From Mytilus edulis (Eukaryota > Mollusca > Bivalvia > Mytilida > Mytilidae): DNA of 64,000 nucleotides. Of the stretch, positions 12,401 to 20,822 are shown in pieces (positions within the stretch are counted from its first letter, which is position 1; every line of letters starts with the position of its first letter). The stretch spans positions 18,403,607 to 18,467,606 of the forward strand of contig NC_092357.1 in the NCBI RefSeq assembly GCF_963676685.1, given 5' to 3'. The notes beneath the pieces were generated by a model. It had not been told where the DNA came from and did no database searches. It saw only the letters and a program-made list of their open reading frames with translations. Both the position numbers and the translations under genes were made by a program.

Positions 12401-15400
12401 ATATTTGTTTTGTTTCAAGGGAGATAATTTTGAACTATTTTTGTATTATTTCAAGGGAGATAATTTTGAACTATTTTTGTATTATTTCAAGGGAGATAAT
12501 TTTGAACTATTTTTGTATTATTTCAAGGGAGATAATACTGAATCAATTTGTCTTGTTTTAGAATACAATGGAGATGTGTGCCCGAGAGACTGAATTTAAG
12601 AGTATTCTGTTCTCACTGTGCTATTTCCATGCTGTTGTCTGTGAGAGACGTAAGTTTGGACCCCAGGGCTGGAACAGAGTGTACCCATACAACACTGGAG
12701 ATTTGACCATTAGTGCTATGGTGTTGTACAATTACTTAGAAGCCAATGCTAAGGTCCCATGGGAAGATTTGAGATACTTGTTTGGAGAGATTATGTACGG
12801 TGGACACATCACAGATGATTGGGATAGACGTCTCTGTAAAACTTACCTAGAGGTCTACATGCATCCTGATATGGTGAGTTAAAAATCTGTGACCAGATGG
12901 ACAAGGGGTCTTGGTCATAAAGTTAACTCTTTACTTAGAGTACAAAATTTGCCTGAATCACGAAATCATGGTTCAAACCATACAAGCAATGACAGGGAAA
13001 AATTCAATTCAAATGAGAAACTTCTCTTTCATAAAGGGAAGAAGATTGAAATTTAATAAAATTAACTATAAAAGAAAGTCTGATTTTGTTTTCAAAACAT
13101 TGAATAGATTTGCAAAACGAAAACTTTAATATTAAATGCATATATCCTGTAAATTTAGAATTTATTGTGAGGTTTTATTAATGTGACTCCTGAAAGGGGA
13201 ATTAGCTGCCAAATTCATGCTCACCAATTTTAGCCAAATTCTCATATTAGATTTATAACAATCTATTCTTTCCAAAGTGAAAGAAGATAATCAAAATAGA
13301 ATTTCTTTTAAGACAAACTTTACTGTTTCAATTGTATTTTTCAGCTTGACGGTGAACTGTATTTGGCCCAAGGTTTCCTTAGTCCACCCAACTCTGACTA
13401 CAAGGGATACCATGCTTACATTGATGAATGTCTACCACAAGAAAGTCCATATTTATATGGTCTCCATCCAAATGCTGAGATTGAGTTCTTGACCACTATA
13501 TCGGAGAACTTGTTCAGGACTGTATTTGAGATGCAGCCTAGAGATGCTGGAGCCTCCGGAGGTACTGGAGTCAGTAGAGAGGAAAAGGTAAGTTTGCTTA
13601 TTTATAATAAAGTGATGTGGTACAGGTATAATTGCCAATGAGACAACTATTCACCAGACTACATTACGTAGATGTTAGCCCAGTAGTCAGCACTTTGGTG
13701 TTGACATGAATATCAATTATATGGTCATTTTTATAAATTTTCTGTTTACAAAACTTTGAATTTTTCAAAAATCTAAGGATTTTCTTACGCCCAGGAGTAG
13801 ATTACCTTAGCCGTATTTGGCACAACTTTTTGAAATTTTGGGTCCTCAATGCTCTTCAACTTTGTATTTGTTTGGCTTTTTAACTGTTTTGATCTGAGCG
13901 TCACTGATGAGTCTTATGTAGACGAAACGCGCGTCTGGCGTATTAAATTATAATCCTGGTACTTTTGATAACTATTAGCATCTATAGGTGGTTGTAAGAC
14001 ATGCATCAATGAGCAAAACTGAGCCAAATATTTGGATCTTCTGTTTTATAAATACAGGGTGCAGGATTTTCTCACTGTCTTGAAGACCCATTGGTGGGCT
14101 TGGGCTGTTTTCAGCTCTTTGATCAGATTGTTGTGTCTATGATACATTTCCAATTTCCATTCTCTATTTTAGTAATGATGTTAAAAAAACAGATTATTAC
14201 AAAATTGACTAAAAAAGGATTAATGCAAAAGAAAAAATAATCAGTTGGTTTACAATATATAATGTATTTTTTTGTATTTTTAAGTCATTGAAAATGTGAA
14301 CAATGGTTTTAAGTGTTAGAAAATCAATAACCTTTTAAAAAATTACCCCAAATTAAGTCTTAAATATAGAAAATAAAAAACATAAAACCTCAAAAACATC
14401 TAATGGGTTATTCCATTAAAATGGAAAAAGTGTTTTTGGATATGGGTTATTGATCTTCAATAGACCTTTTTCATTTGATATATGCAAAATTAATCAGAAG
14501 AATTTTGACATAAATTGCCACAACCACACATCCATTTTAAGAAAATAGCCTTATTTCTTTACACTTCACTTATTTATATAAATGTTACGAAAAAAAATAT
14601 GAAGATTGTTATTTGTTGTCTTATCTTTGGTTGGGTTGCTGTCTCATTAACATATTCCCCATTTCCATTCTCAATTTTATGTATATTTATCTCTTTTCAG
14701 ATTAAGACTATATTAGACGAGATTTCAGAGAAACTTCCAGAAGAGTTTAACATGTTAGAAATTATGGGTAAAGTACCTCCTGAAGAAAGAACACCATACG
14801 TGGTTGTAGCCTTCCAGGAAACGGAGAGAATGAATGGTCTGACCTCAGAAATGAAACGTACCCTTAGAGAACTTGACCTTGGATTAAAGGTACAGTAAAA
14901 TAAAATTTCAGATGTTAGCTTTTCTGTTTTAGATTACAAGCTCTTTAAAAAAAACTTATAAATTGATAGTCTATGAAAAAAGAAACCAAAAACAGTAGAA
15001 CAAAATGAAGGATATATGTGCTTGTTTTCGAGATATAAGCCATTAAAATTTTTTTTCTCTGACAATTATTATGAAGCTAAACCATTTCATCACCAAGATG
15101 AAAATACTGAAAAAACCATTGATGCATATTTGTCTGGAATATGTATGAAATATTTGTCACTGAACATTTAAGTAAATAACTATGAATTAATATAATCAGA
15201 TCTTTTTATGGATATAAGATAGAAGATGCGGTATGATTGCCAATAAGACAACTCTCAACAAGAGACTTAATGACACAGAAGTTAACAACTATAGGTCACT
15301 GTATGGCCTTCAACAATGAGCAAAGCCCATACCACATAGTATGAATAAGTATGAAATATTTGCCACTGAAAATTAAGCAAAGAACAATAAATAAATATAA

Positions 15401-17374
15401 ACATAGCTTTTAATGGAGTATAAATATGTATAAAAGTTTTACCAAATACATTAAATGAAGAACTATGAATTAATATAATCATATCTTTCAATGAATAAAT
15501 ATAAGAAGATGTTGTATCAGTGCCAACTAGACAACTCTCCCTCCAAGTCACAATTTGTAAAAGTAAACCATTATAGGTCAAAGTATGGTCTTCTTCAACA
15601 AGTAAAAGTAAACCATTATAGGTCAAAGTATGGTCTTCTTCAACAAGTAAAAGTAAACCATTATAGGTCAAAGTATGGTCTTCTTCAACACGTAAAAGTA
15701 AACCATTATAGGTCAAAGTATGGTCTTCTTCAACAAGTAAAAGTAAACCATTATAGGTCAAAGTATGGTCTTCTTCAACAAGTAAAAGTAAACCATTAAA
15801 GGTCAAAGTATGGTCTTCTTCAACAAGTAAAAGTAAACCATTATAGGTCAAAGTATGGTCTTCTTCAACAAGTAAAAGTAAACCATTATAGGTCAAAGTA
15901 TGGTCTTCTTCAACAAGTAAAAGTAAACCATTAAAGGTCAAAGTATGGTCTTCTTCAACAAGTAAAAGTAAACCATTATAGGTCAAAGTATGGTCTTCTT
16001 CAACAAGTAAAAGTAAACCATTAAAGGTCAAAGTATGGTCTTCTTCAACAAGTAAAAGTAAACCATTATAGGTCAAAGTATGGTCTTCTTCAACAAGTAA
16101 AAGTAAACCATTATAGGTCAAAGTATGGTCTTCTTCAACAAGTAAAAGTAAACCATTATAGGTCAAAGTATGGTCTTCTTCAACAAGTAAAAGTAAACCA
16201 TTATAGGTCAAAGTATGGTCTTCTTCAACAAGTAAAATTAAACCATTAAAGGTCAAAGTATGGTCTTCTTCAACAAGTAAAATTAAACCATTATAGGTCA
16301 AAGTATGGTCTTCTTCAACAAGTAAAAGTAAACCATTAAAGGTCAAAGTATGGTCTTCTTCAACAAGTAAAAGTAAACCTTTATAGGTCAAAGTATGGTC
16401 TTCTTCAACAAATAAAAGTAAACCATTATAGGTCAAAGTATGGTCTTCTTCAACAAGTAAAAGTAAACCATTATAGGCCAAAGTATGGTCTTCTTCAACA
16501 AGTAAAAGTAAACCATTATAGGTCAAAGTATGGTCTTCTTCAACAAGTAAAAGTAAACCATTATAGGTCAAAGTATGGTCTTCTTCAACAAGTAAAAATA
16601 AACCATTAAAGGTCAAAGTATGGTCTTCTTCAACAAGTAAAAGTAAACCATTATAGGTCAAAGTATGGTCTTCAACACGTAATCTTGGTATAAATATGTA
16701 TGAAATATCTGCCACTGTATGATTATCAAAGAACCTTTACTTAATATTCTTTTTAGGGAGAGTTAACTATCACAGCTGACATGGAAGCCTTGGGTAATGC
16801 CTTGTACTTGGATGTAGTACCAGAGAATTGGTCTAAGAAGGCCTACCCATCCCTTCATGGCCTTGGTATATGGTATGCTGACTTGTTGCTTAGGATTAAG
16901 GAATTAGAAACCTGGACTGCTGACTTCCAACTCCCAGCGGCTGTCTGGCTTGGTGGTTTCTTCAACCCTCAATCATTCTTGACTGCTATTATGCAGCAGA
17001 TGGCTAGAAAGAACGAGTGGCCACTTGATCGTATGGTCCTACAATGTGACGTGACTAAAAAGGCCCGAGAAGATATGGCTGGACCTCCCAGGGAAGGTGC
17101 CTACGTCCACGGTCTATACATGGAAGGTGCTCGGTGGGATATGCAGACCAGCATGATCGGAGAGGCTCGTCTTAAGGAACTGGCCCCTGCTATGCCGGTC
17201 ATATTTATTAAAGCTATACCTGTTGACCGTATGGACACCAGGAACATTTATGAGTGTCCAGTATACAAGACCAAGAGTAGAGGACCAACATTCGTCTGGA
17301 CCTTTAATCTCAAGTCCAAAGAGAAAGCAAGTAAATGGGTCCTTGGTGGAGTGGCTCTTCTACTTCAAGTATAA
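228..17374 (+). CDS. DNAH17: Axonemal dynein heavy chain, beta type (C-terminal 15 exons; 5' part outside window)
   Basis: Joined exons: 228-467, 1116-1901, 2680-2841, 3293-3787, 4495-4641, 5341-6801, 7383-7553, 8568-8690, 9734-9927, 11156-11432, 11859-12086, 12562-12873, 13345-13587, 14701-14889, 16757-17374. They give 1,881 codons without a stop, about 40% of a usual ~4,500-residue heavy chain. All junctions are GT-AG; all are phase 0 except exon 9/10, which is phase 2. The order is end of AAA3, AAA4 with P-loop GVGGSGKQ, stalk coiled coil 1, microtubule-binding domain, coiled coil 2, AAA5, AAA6, C-terminal domain. The product is an ATP-driven motor of outer dynein arms in cilia and flagella. 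It belongs to the DNAH9/11/17 class (sea-urchin beta chain). The last exon recalls DNAH17 most closely, but this is from memory, so the paralogue is uncertain while the class is secure. No frame break is seen. Confidence 0.95.
468..1115 (+). other. Dynein intron, nothing recognised
   Basis: 648-base AT-rich intron with a G-run near 556-568 and a long T tract before the acceptor. No gene or clear repeat is seen. Confidence 0.7.
1116..1901 (+). CDS. DNAH17: Dynein exon 2 (AAA3 small domain and AAA4 ATPase core)
   Basis: 262 codons. It starts [13 protein letters not shown] after TTTAACAG and ends RKTLK before GTAATT. The AAA4 P-loop GVGGSGKQ is encoded at 1524-1547 and a Walker B-like stretch [13 protein letters not shown] follows, so AAA4 looks able to bind nucleotide. 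The motifs are intact relative to what is known for beta heavy chains. Confidence 0.95.
1902..2679 (+). other. Dynein intron, nothing recognised
   Basis: 778-base AT-rich intron between exons 2 and 3. I see no coding segment or clear repeat copy. Confidence 0.7.
2680..2841 (+). CDS. DNAH17: Dynein exon 3 (AAA4 sensor region)
   Basis: 54 codons from [15 protein letters not shown] to EDIEMLS, between TTATTTTAG and GTAAAT. This is the conserved AAA4 stretch ending in the IDWFHEWP motif. It is too short to appear as a long ORF and was placed by homology and frame. Confidence 0.93.
2842..3292 (+). other. Dynein intron, nothing recognised
   Basis: 451-base AT-rich intron with a short TA run near 3145-3160; otherwise featureless. 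Confidence 0.7.
3293..3787 (+). CDS. DNAH17: Dynein exon 4 (AAA4 end and stalk coiled coil 1)
   Basis: 165 codons from [10 protein letters not shown] to EALNTLNK, between TTTGCAG and GTAATT. The PKSFLEQI motif marks the end of AAA4. It is followed by about 100 residues of charged heptad sequence rich in K, E and A, which is the outgoing helix of the stalk. Confidence 0.95.
4165..4335 (+). repeat. Dispersed mussel-type element copy (intron 4)
   Basis: A degraded copy of the element that recurs throughout the window. It starts GGTGTGGTATGATTGTTAAT and continues to a CCTTCAACAATGAG-like segment. It lies in the 707-base intron 3788-4494; the rest of that intron shows nothing recognisable. Confidence 0.6.
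4495..4641 (+). CDS. DNAH17: Dynein exon 5 (microtubule-binding domain, first part)
   Basis: 49 codons from [16 protein letters not shown] to AKSTVMNK, between TTTTTTACCAG and [17 protein letters not shown] marks the start of the globular microtubule-binding tip. [14 protein letters not shown] is the usual following motif. Confidence 0.94.
4757..4860 (+). repeat. Dispersed mussel-type element copy (intron 5)
   Basis: AATGGTATGATTGCCAATGA, followed by ACAGAAATTAACAGC and a segment matching the TATAGGTCA part of the same family. The remainder of intron 4642-5340 contains an A-rich, LINE-tail-like stretch at about 4880-5000 that I cannot classify. Confidence 0.65.
5341..6801 (+). CDS. DNAH17: Dynein exon 6 (rest of microtubule-binding domain, coiled coil 2, AAA5)
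   Basis: 487 codons, by far the largest exon here, from [20 protein letters not shown] to MYQFSLK. It holds the second half of the microtubule-binding tip ([12 protein letters not shown]), the returning stalk helix, the conserved [16 protein letters not shown] turn into AAA5, and AAA5 itself ([35 protein letters not shown]). AAA5 lacks a canonical P-loop, as expected. The buttress coiled coil follows ([16 protein letters not shown], then a K/E-rich stretch). Confidence 0.96.
6802..7382 (+). other. Dynein intron, little recognised
   Basis: 581-base AT-rich intron. Around 7130-7180 (GGCCAAAATGGTCAAT) it resembles the 'AAATGGTCAATTGACC' part of the long dispersed repeat at 40.4-41.7 kb. Nothing else stands out. 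Confidence 0.5.
7383..7553 (+). CDS. DNAH17: Dynein exon 7 (start of AAA6)
   Basis: 57 codons from [10 protein letters not shown] to TAQMTFQ, between TTTTTCAG and GTTAGT. It holds the helix [19 protein letters not shown] and the RGLFTRDK motif of the AAA5-AAA6 junction. Confidence 0.93.
7853..8497 (+). repeat. 36-bp minisatellite in dynein intron 7
   Basis: About 18 tandem copies of a 35-36-bp unit with core GAGTGTATTCACTCCAAATC followed by TCCACCAATCAAA. The copies are clearly diverged and more uniform toward the 3' end. The 36-bp period is a multiple of three and so opens spurious reading frames. The array fills most of intron 7554-8567. Confidence 0.95.
8568..8690 (+). CDS. DNAH17: Dynein exon 8 (AAA6)
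   Basis: 41 codons from [17 protein letters not shown] to NSWGGIK, between TGTTTTTAG and GTTTGT. Its 5' neighbour is the intronic 36-bp minisatellite, which ends about 70 bases before this acceptor. Confidence 0.93.
8933..9712 (+). repeat. Three tandem copies of a dispersed repeat in intron 8
   Basis: Copies start near 8950, 9243 and 9507. Shared motifs are GCTTCAGGTTAAAGTTTTTG, CCAATCAACTTGAAACT and CGGTCCACTGAACA, ending TGTGTACTG.GGACACATTC. The middle copy also has the head GCCCCACCTACGATAGTAGA and a GTCCGTCTGT-rich simple repeat. I recall this as an abundant non-coding repeat in mussel genomes. It occupies most of intron 8691-9733. Confidence 0.8.
9734..9927 (+). CDS. DNAH17: Dynein exon 9 (AAA6), with duplicated 3' end
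   Basis: 64 codons plus two bases, from [17 protein letters not shown] to RPDRMSYAV(T), ending at AC before GTAAGT. It joins exon 10 in phase 2 to give SYAVTDFVTEK. Its last 44 bases and the splice donor are copied six more times downstream, so the true donor is the first of seven. It is chosen because every later donor would leave an in-frame TAA (from GTAAGT) in the message. Confidence 0.93.
9884..10390 (+). repeat. Seven-copy 72-bp array containing exon 9 end and its splice donor
   Basis: Copies start at 9884, 9961, 10033, 10105, 10177, 10249 and 10321; the first spacing is 77, all others are 72. Each has the last 44 bases of exon 9, the donor GTAAGT and 22-27 intronic bases ending TATATACTGTA. 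Copy 1 is the real exon end. The rest of intron 9928-11155 (10,391-11,155) is AT-rich without recognisable features. Confidence 0.97.
11156..11432 (+). CDS. DNAH17: Dynein exon 10 (AAA6)
   Basis: One base plus 92 codons, from (T)[11 protein letters not shown] to GHWVILQ. It contains [15 protein letters not shown] and the strongly conserved [11 protein letters not shown] of AAA6. Acceptor TTTTTAG, donor GTAAGT. Confidence 0.95.
11433..11858 (+). other. Dynein intron, nothing recognised
   Basis: 426-base AT-rich intron; no repeat or coding segment seen. Confidence 0.7.
11859..12086 (+). CDS. DNAH17: Dynein exon 11 (AAA6 end)
   Basis: 76 codons from [17 protein letters not shown] to KALDNFDQ. 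It includes [19 protein letters not shown] and [18 protein letters not shown], which are hallmarks of axonemal heavy chains just before the C-terminal domain. Acceptor TTTTTTCAG, donor GTAATT. Confidence 0.95.
12412..12548 (+). repeat. 36-bp tandem repeat, four copies, in intron 11
   Basis: Unit core TTTCAAGGGAGATAATTTTG then AACTATTTTTGTATTA, nearly identical over three copies plus a diverged fourth. It ends about 13 bases before the exon 12 acceptor, so it may influence the branch point or polypyrimidine region. The intron is 12087-12561. Confidence 0.9.
12562..12873 (+). CDS. DNAH17: Dynein exon 12 (start of C-terminal domain)
   Basis: 104 codons from [16 protein letters not shown] to YMHPDM. 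Contains [34 protein letters not shown] and other near-invariant C-terminal motifs. Acceptor TTGTTTTAG, donor GTGAGT. Confidence 0.96.
12874..13344 (+). other. Dynein intron, nothing recognised
   Basis: 471-base AT-rich intron without a clear repeat. Confidence 0.7.
13345..13587 (+). CDS. DNAH17: Dynein exon 13 (C-terminal domain)
   Basis: 81 codons from [11 protein letters not shown] to GVSREEK. Contains [18 protein letters not shown], a conserved signature. Acceptor TTTTTCAG, donor GTAAGT. Confidence 0.95.
13612..13985 (+). repeat. Two dispersed-element fragments in intron 13
   Basis: 13,612-13,665 is a fragment of the GATGTGGTA..ATTGCCAATGAGAC family. 13,800-13,985 carries GAGCGTCACTGATGAGTCTT, then GACGAAACGCGCGTCTGGCG and TAATCCTGGTACTTTTGATA, an abundant bivalve-type repeat as I recall it. 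A short fragment of the latter recurs near 53,040. Confidence 0.75.
14050..14175 (-). repeat. Dispersed element, reverse orientation (intron 13)
   Basis: GAAGACCCATTGGTGG, GGCTGTTTTCAGCTC and CCAATTTCCATTCTC match, in reverse, the family at 38,785-38,900 and in the same sense the copy at 62,755-62,870. Confidence 0.7.
14618..14682 (-). repeat. Dispersed-element relic abutting exon 14 acceptor
   Basis: GGTTGGGTTGCTGTCTCATT then CCCCATTTCCATTCTCAATT is the end of the same family. It stops 18 bases before the first base of exon 14. Confidence 0.65.
14701..14889 (+). CDS. DNAH17: Dynein exon 14 (C-terminal domain)
   Basis: 63 codons from [17 protein letters not shown] to LRELDLGLK. Contains [16 protein letters not shown]. 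The acceptor CTCTTTTCAG lies 18 bases after the end of a dispersed-repeat relic; donor GTACAG. Confidence 0.94.
15215..15345 (+). repeat. Dispersed mussel-type element copy (intron 14)
   Basis: GATGCGGTATGATTGCCAAT, then CAACTATAGGTCACTGTATG and GGCCTTCAACAATGAGCAAA. This is one of the better preserved copies of the family in this window. Confidence 0.8.
15498..16680 (+). repeat. 25-copy 45-bp minisatellite grown from a dispersed element
   Basis: The first ~60 bases (GATGTTGTATCAGTGCCAAC...ACTCTCC) are the head of a dispersed element. From 15,555 its internal segment AAAGTAAACCATTATAGGTC then AAAGTATGGTCTTCTTCAAC is repeated about 25 times with period 45. Copies differ mainly at ATTATAGG/ATTAAAGG and a few other sites, so expansion is recent. 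The last copy ends TTCAACACG at ~16,678, recovering the element's normal continuation. Confidence 0.95.
16757..17374 (+). CDS. DNAH17: Dynein last exon (C-terminal domain and stop)
   Basis: 205 codons plus TAA at 17372-17374, from [16 protein letters not shown] to the terminal VALLLQV. Contains [45 protein letters not shown] and [17 protein letters not shown]. These are the C-terminal cap motifs, so the protein ends at the usual place. Acceptor CTTTTTAG. Confidence 0.97.
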   Translation, partial: GELTITADMEALGNALYLDVVPENWSKKAYPSLHGLGIWYADLLLRIKELETWTADFQLPAAVWLGGFFNPQSFLTAIMQQMARKNEWPLDRMVLQCDVTKKAREDMAGPPREGAYVHGLYMEGARWDMQTSMIGEARLKELAPAMPVIFIKAIPVDRMDTRNIYECPVYKTKSRGPTFVWTFNLKSKEKASKWVLGGVALLLQV

Positions 17375-17660
17375 CAAGATTAGGACTTCTATGGTTTTTT
17401 GCTTAGTGTGCATTTCTTATTTGATTTGTATGTTTTGACATTTATAAATTTAATTGAAGTATTTGATATATATTTGTGATATATATTTGTTTCATATAAA
17501 TTTCTTATTTTATTTATGTTTGAAATAGCATTAAATTGATAAAGTATTATATTTATATTACATACAAAGCTAAGTGAATAGCATTGTTAAAAGAATTATA
17601 TAATGACTATAAAAGAGATATATTTTTGTGAGAATAAATAAACTTGAATCCGTCCAAGAA
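17375..17660 (+). terminator. Dynein 3' UTR with polyadenylation signal
   Basis: AT-rich sequence after the dynein stop. The first AATAAA is at 17633-17638, about 260 bases downstream. Further AATAAA motifs occur near 17815, 17860 and 18144, so alternative longer ends are possible. Motif evidence only. Confidence 0.5.
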
Positions 17661-20600
17661 GTATTGGGGTTATTTATAGAACTTGTTTATGTATGTCAGA
17701 GAAGATTATGTGATTGAGAATATTTGTTTTTTGAGCACTATAGACTTGCTTGATTTATATAACATTTTATGCTACGTACATAAAATACCAGTATTAGTGA
17801 AATAATATTTTTGAAATAAAAAGTTCACTTTTATGCAACATTTATAATACCAGTATTAGTGAAATAAATTGAATATTGAAAAAAAGTTTATATTTTTGAA
17901 TAAATATGTCTTGTTTTCTATTTTATTCCACACAAAATAAGCCTTACTTTGTGTATTTTTTGCACTTTATGTCAAGTCAAATTAACTTCATTCCGTCCCA
18001 AGATTATATATATGTTTGTAACTTAACAGTTTTTGTTCTATTTATTTTATATATTTTTATACATATTGTTGAATAATATATATATTTGTTATATGTCACT
18101 ACTAAAGTTATTTGTTTATTTGTGATTTTTCAGTTTGATGCATAATAAAAGATGAAAATTATTGAATTATTTATTCTCATTTAGGCTTTTAGTTTAAGCA
18201 TATATACTTTTTTGCACAGTAAGAAAGTGGTAGGATTTATGTTTTATAAAAATAAACATGTGTGGTATGATTGATAATGAGGCAACTATCCACTAGAGAC
18301 TCAATGATTTAGTAGTGAAGCAACTATTCGTGAAAATTTCAAGCTGAATAAAAGAAAAAGTTGGTAATCAGAATCAATTAATTCTTGGCTGATAAATCCT
18401 GGAGTACCTTGATTGGGATGGGGATGATTAAAACAAACCATGCGGGTTAGGATTGGGTTTACAGTATAGAGAATAAAGGGAAAACATACATAACTATGCG
18501 GTATGGGCTTTGCTCATTGTTGAAGGCCGTACAGTGACCTATAATTGTTAATGTTTGTGTCATTTTGGTCTCTTGTGGACAGTTGTCTCATTGGCAATCA
18601 TACCACATCTTCTTTTTTATATAACTTTGTGCAAACAAAATGAAAAAAAGATAAAAATAGGCGAATAAGATATAAAGAAAGATCGAGAAAGTTTACCTAA
18701 AGTTTGAACAATACAGAAATCGCCCATCCATTCAGACCCTCATACATGACTACCTACCTATCCTCTTCACTCCTGGCGGAGCATAAGGTCGCCACAAGAT
18801 TTCGCCATCCAACTCTGTCTTTAGCTTTTGTTTCGGCTTCTTCCCTGGTCATGTCAAGCTCCTTCAGTTCTGCCATACATGACTACACAAAAGTTAAAAC
18901 ATGATTAAGAGGGCACTATACACTTGATTATAACCTAAATTGACCTTGATATGTTCAAGATTCTATTAACTAGGTAAACAAATGTGGGGTTTACATACAG
19001 ATAGAGAATAAAGAGCCAAGACTAAAGAAAAAAGAATAGAGAAAAATAGTCAAAACAAATAGGGACTAATAGGCTGCTGAAATATAAAGAATCAATGAGA
19101 CTAATAATGAAAGGAGACTGCAGAAAACTAGGCAAAAAAAAACAGAAAAGAGACTAATAGGCTGCTGAAATATAGAGACGGAATAGTGAGCCAACACTAC
19201 AGAAAAATGGGGGAGGGGATACAATAAATTGTTCAGTTATAAATTAGTCCGTTAGTTTTCTCAATTGAATTGATTCATATTTTTCACGTCGGGTCAATTT
19301 GTATAGCCGACTATACGGTGTGGGATTTTCTCATTGTAGTTGAAAACCTAACGCTTATGCTAACGTCCACTTCTGATTTGTTGGTTAATAGACAATCATT
19401 GATTGGAACAATTGATATTATTGAGGAATACATAATTAAGGTGCTTGAGCCCCCAAAATTCCTGTCCCAGAATCTCCCTTCATTATCATAAATCCTCCAA
19501 GTACAAAATATGGGATTTTTTTCTGAATTTGTGAAAGAGCTATGAAATATCGTAACCAAATCAACGTGCACTGGAGTATTCCAAGAGTCCCTCAGCTTTA
19601 AATATTTTTAATATTAATTTAATAGAAATAAGAAGATGTGGTATGGGTGTCAATTAGACAACTCTCCATTCCATGCCAAGAAATCCTCGCTAAAAATTCC
19701 GGTCGACCTCCTACGACACCCATTAGTAGTTAAAGATTTGATTTCATTCAACAAATTAATTTATGACCTTCATGTACGTGTCGTTTAGAATACGGCACTA
19801 TACCAAATGGTCAATATTAATCATCCATGTACATTTGTAATTTGCTCCATGGGTATTTGCAGAATTGCAACGGAGACAATTTCTTGGCATGGGAGAAAGG
19901 AAGAAAGACCATTCACAATTTGTCTTACATTTGTTTTTCTCTCTTTTAATTAAATAAAAAAATTATTCTTTCACATGTAGAGTTCATAAGATAAAAATAT
20001 TCCCTTTGGACCCCCCCCCCCCCCCTTTTTTTGTTTGTTTGTGCTATTTTCAACCCTCAAATTAAGGTTTCCGATTAAATTAAAACTTTGCTTTCTAACC
20101 GATCTATATATAGCTATTCGTGTACCGGACAGGCAACTAACTTCAAGATACTATATTCCTGCATCACGTGATTTTTACCACGCGAAGCTTGCATGAGAAT
20201 TATAGTATAACTAATCGCCGTATTTGAATATCAAAAATAAGACAACTTGTGACCGAACGCCGCTATGGATTAAACTCGTGCGCTGCGCGATTAGTTATTC
20301 TTTTTATAACATTGGCAAATGGCTTTTTTTAAATGAAATTAATGTAGTAAATGTAAGGAACTATATCTTTTTCCTACGCATTGACAATTTGTTTTGATCC
20401 GACGTTATCGACGTTTTGACAACGCCTATTGTTGTATGACGTCAGAGAGTGAAATAACCACGTTTATTTCACATGTGAAATTATCGGTTTTTATCTAACT
20501 GGGAAATCAAAGTAATTCATTGCAACCTATGTAATAATAAATACCTAATATGGAAAGTGAAACTACACTTCATAACATAAAGTCCAAAAGCACATAAAAG

Positions 20601-20822
20601 GAAATGAAGGTTGTTTTTATTTGGCAAAGGATGCTCTGTGTTTGAATTATACACGAAATATTTGCCACTGCCCCTTTTTCTGTTCTATAAATTCTAACTC
20701 TGAGTTTTCTATCTGTTACTGAAGTCACTTTGCGTAAAAAGACAACAATTATAGGTCAAAGTACGGCCTTCGTCTCGGAACTTTGATAGACTTAATCTAT
20801 ATTTTCTCTTTGGTCTCTTTAA
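17661..20822. other. Intergenic DNA with repeat copies
   Basis: AT-rich spacer downstream of dynein. It contains a partial dispersed-element copy at 18,260-18,315, a reverse copy at 18,497-18,617, a partial copy at 19,632-19,680 and a fragment at 20,740-20,790 that marks the start of the C1q-region duplication. There is an inverted repeat near 20,204-20,310 (AGTATAACTAATCGC against GCGATTAGTTATTCT) and a C-run at ~20,010. No gene is supported. Confidence 0.7.
18497..18617 (-). repeat. Dispersed mussel-type element, reverse copy
   Basis: GCGGTATGGGCTTTGCTCAT, GAAGGCCGTACAGTGACCTA and GTCTCATTGGCAATCATACC are the reverse complement of the 15,215 copy, almost full length. Confidence 0.85.

Noticed and set aside
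12337-12593. Overlapping repeat ORFs in intron 11
   Set aside because: Generated by a 36-bp tandem repeat without stops; no domain, no conserved start.
15282-16715. 477-codon ORF on the - strand with a 15-residue repeat
   Set aside because: It exists only because the minisatellite period (45) is a multiple of three and the unit lacks stops in that frame; the array derives from a non-coding dispersed element inside a dynein intron.
18704-18904. ORF around TTTCGCCATCCAACTCTGTC as a LINE fragment
   Set aside because: The sequence looks repeat-like, but I could not match it to a defined polymerase segment or to another copy in the window.
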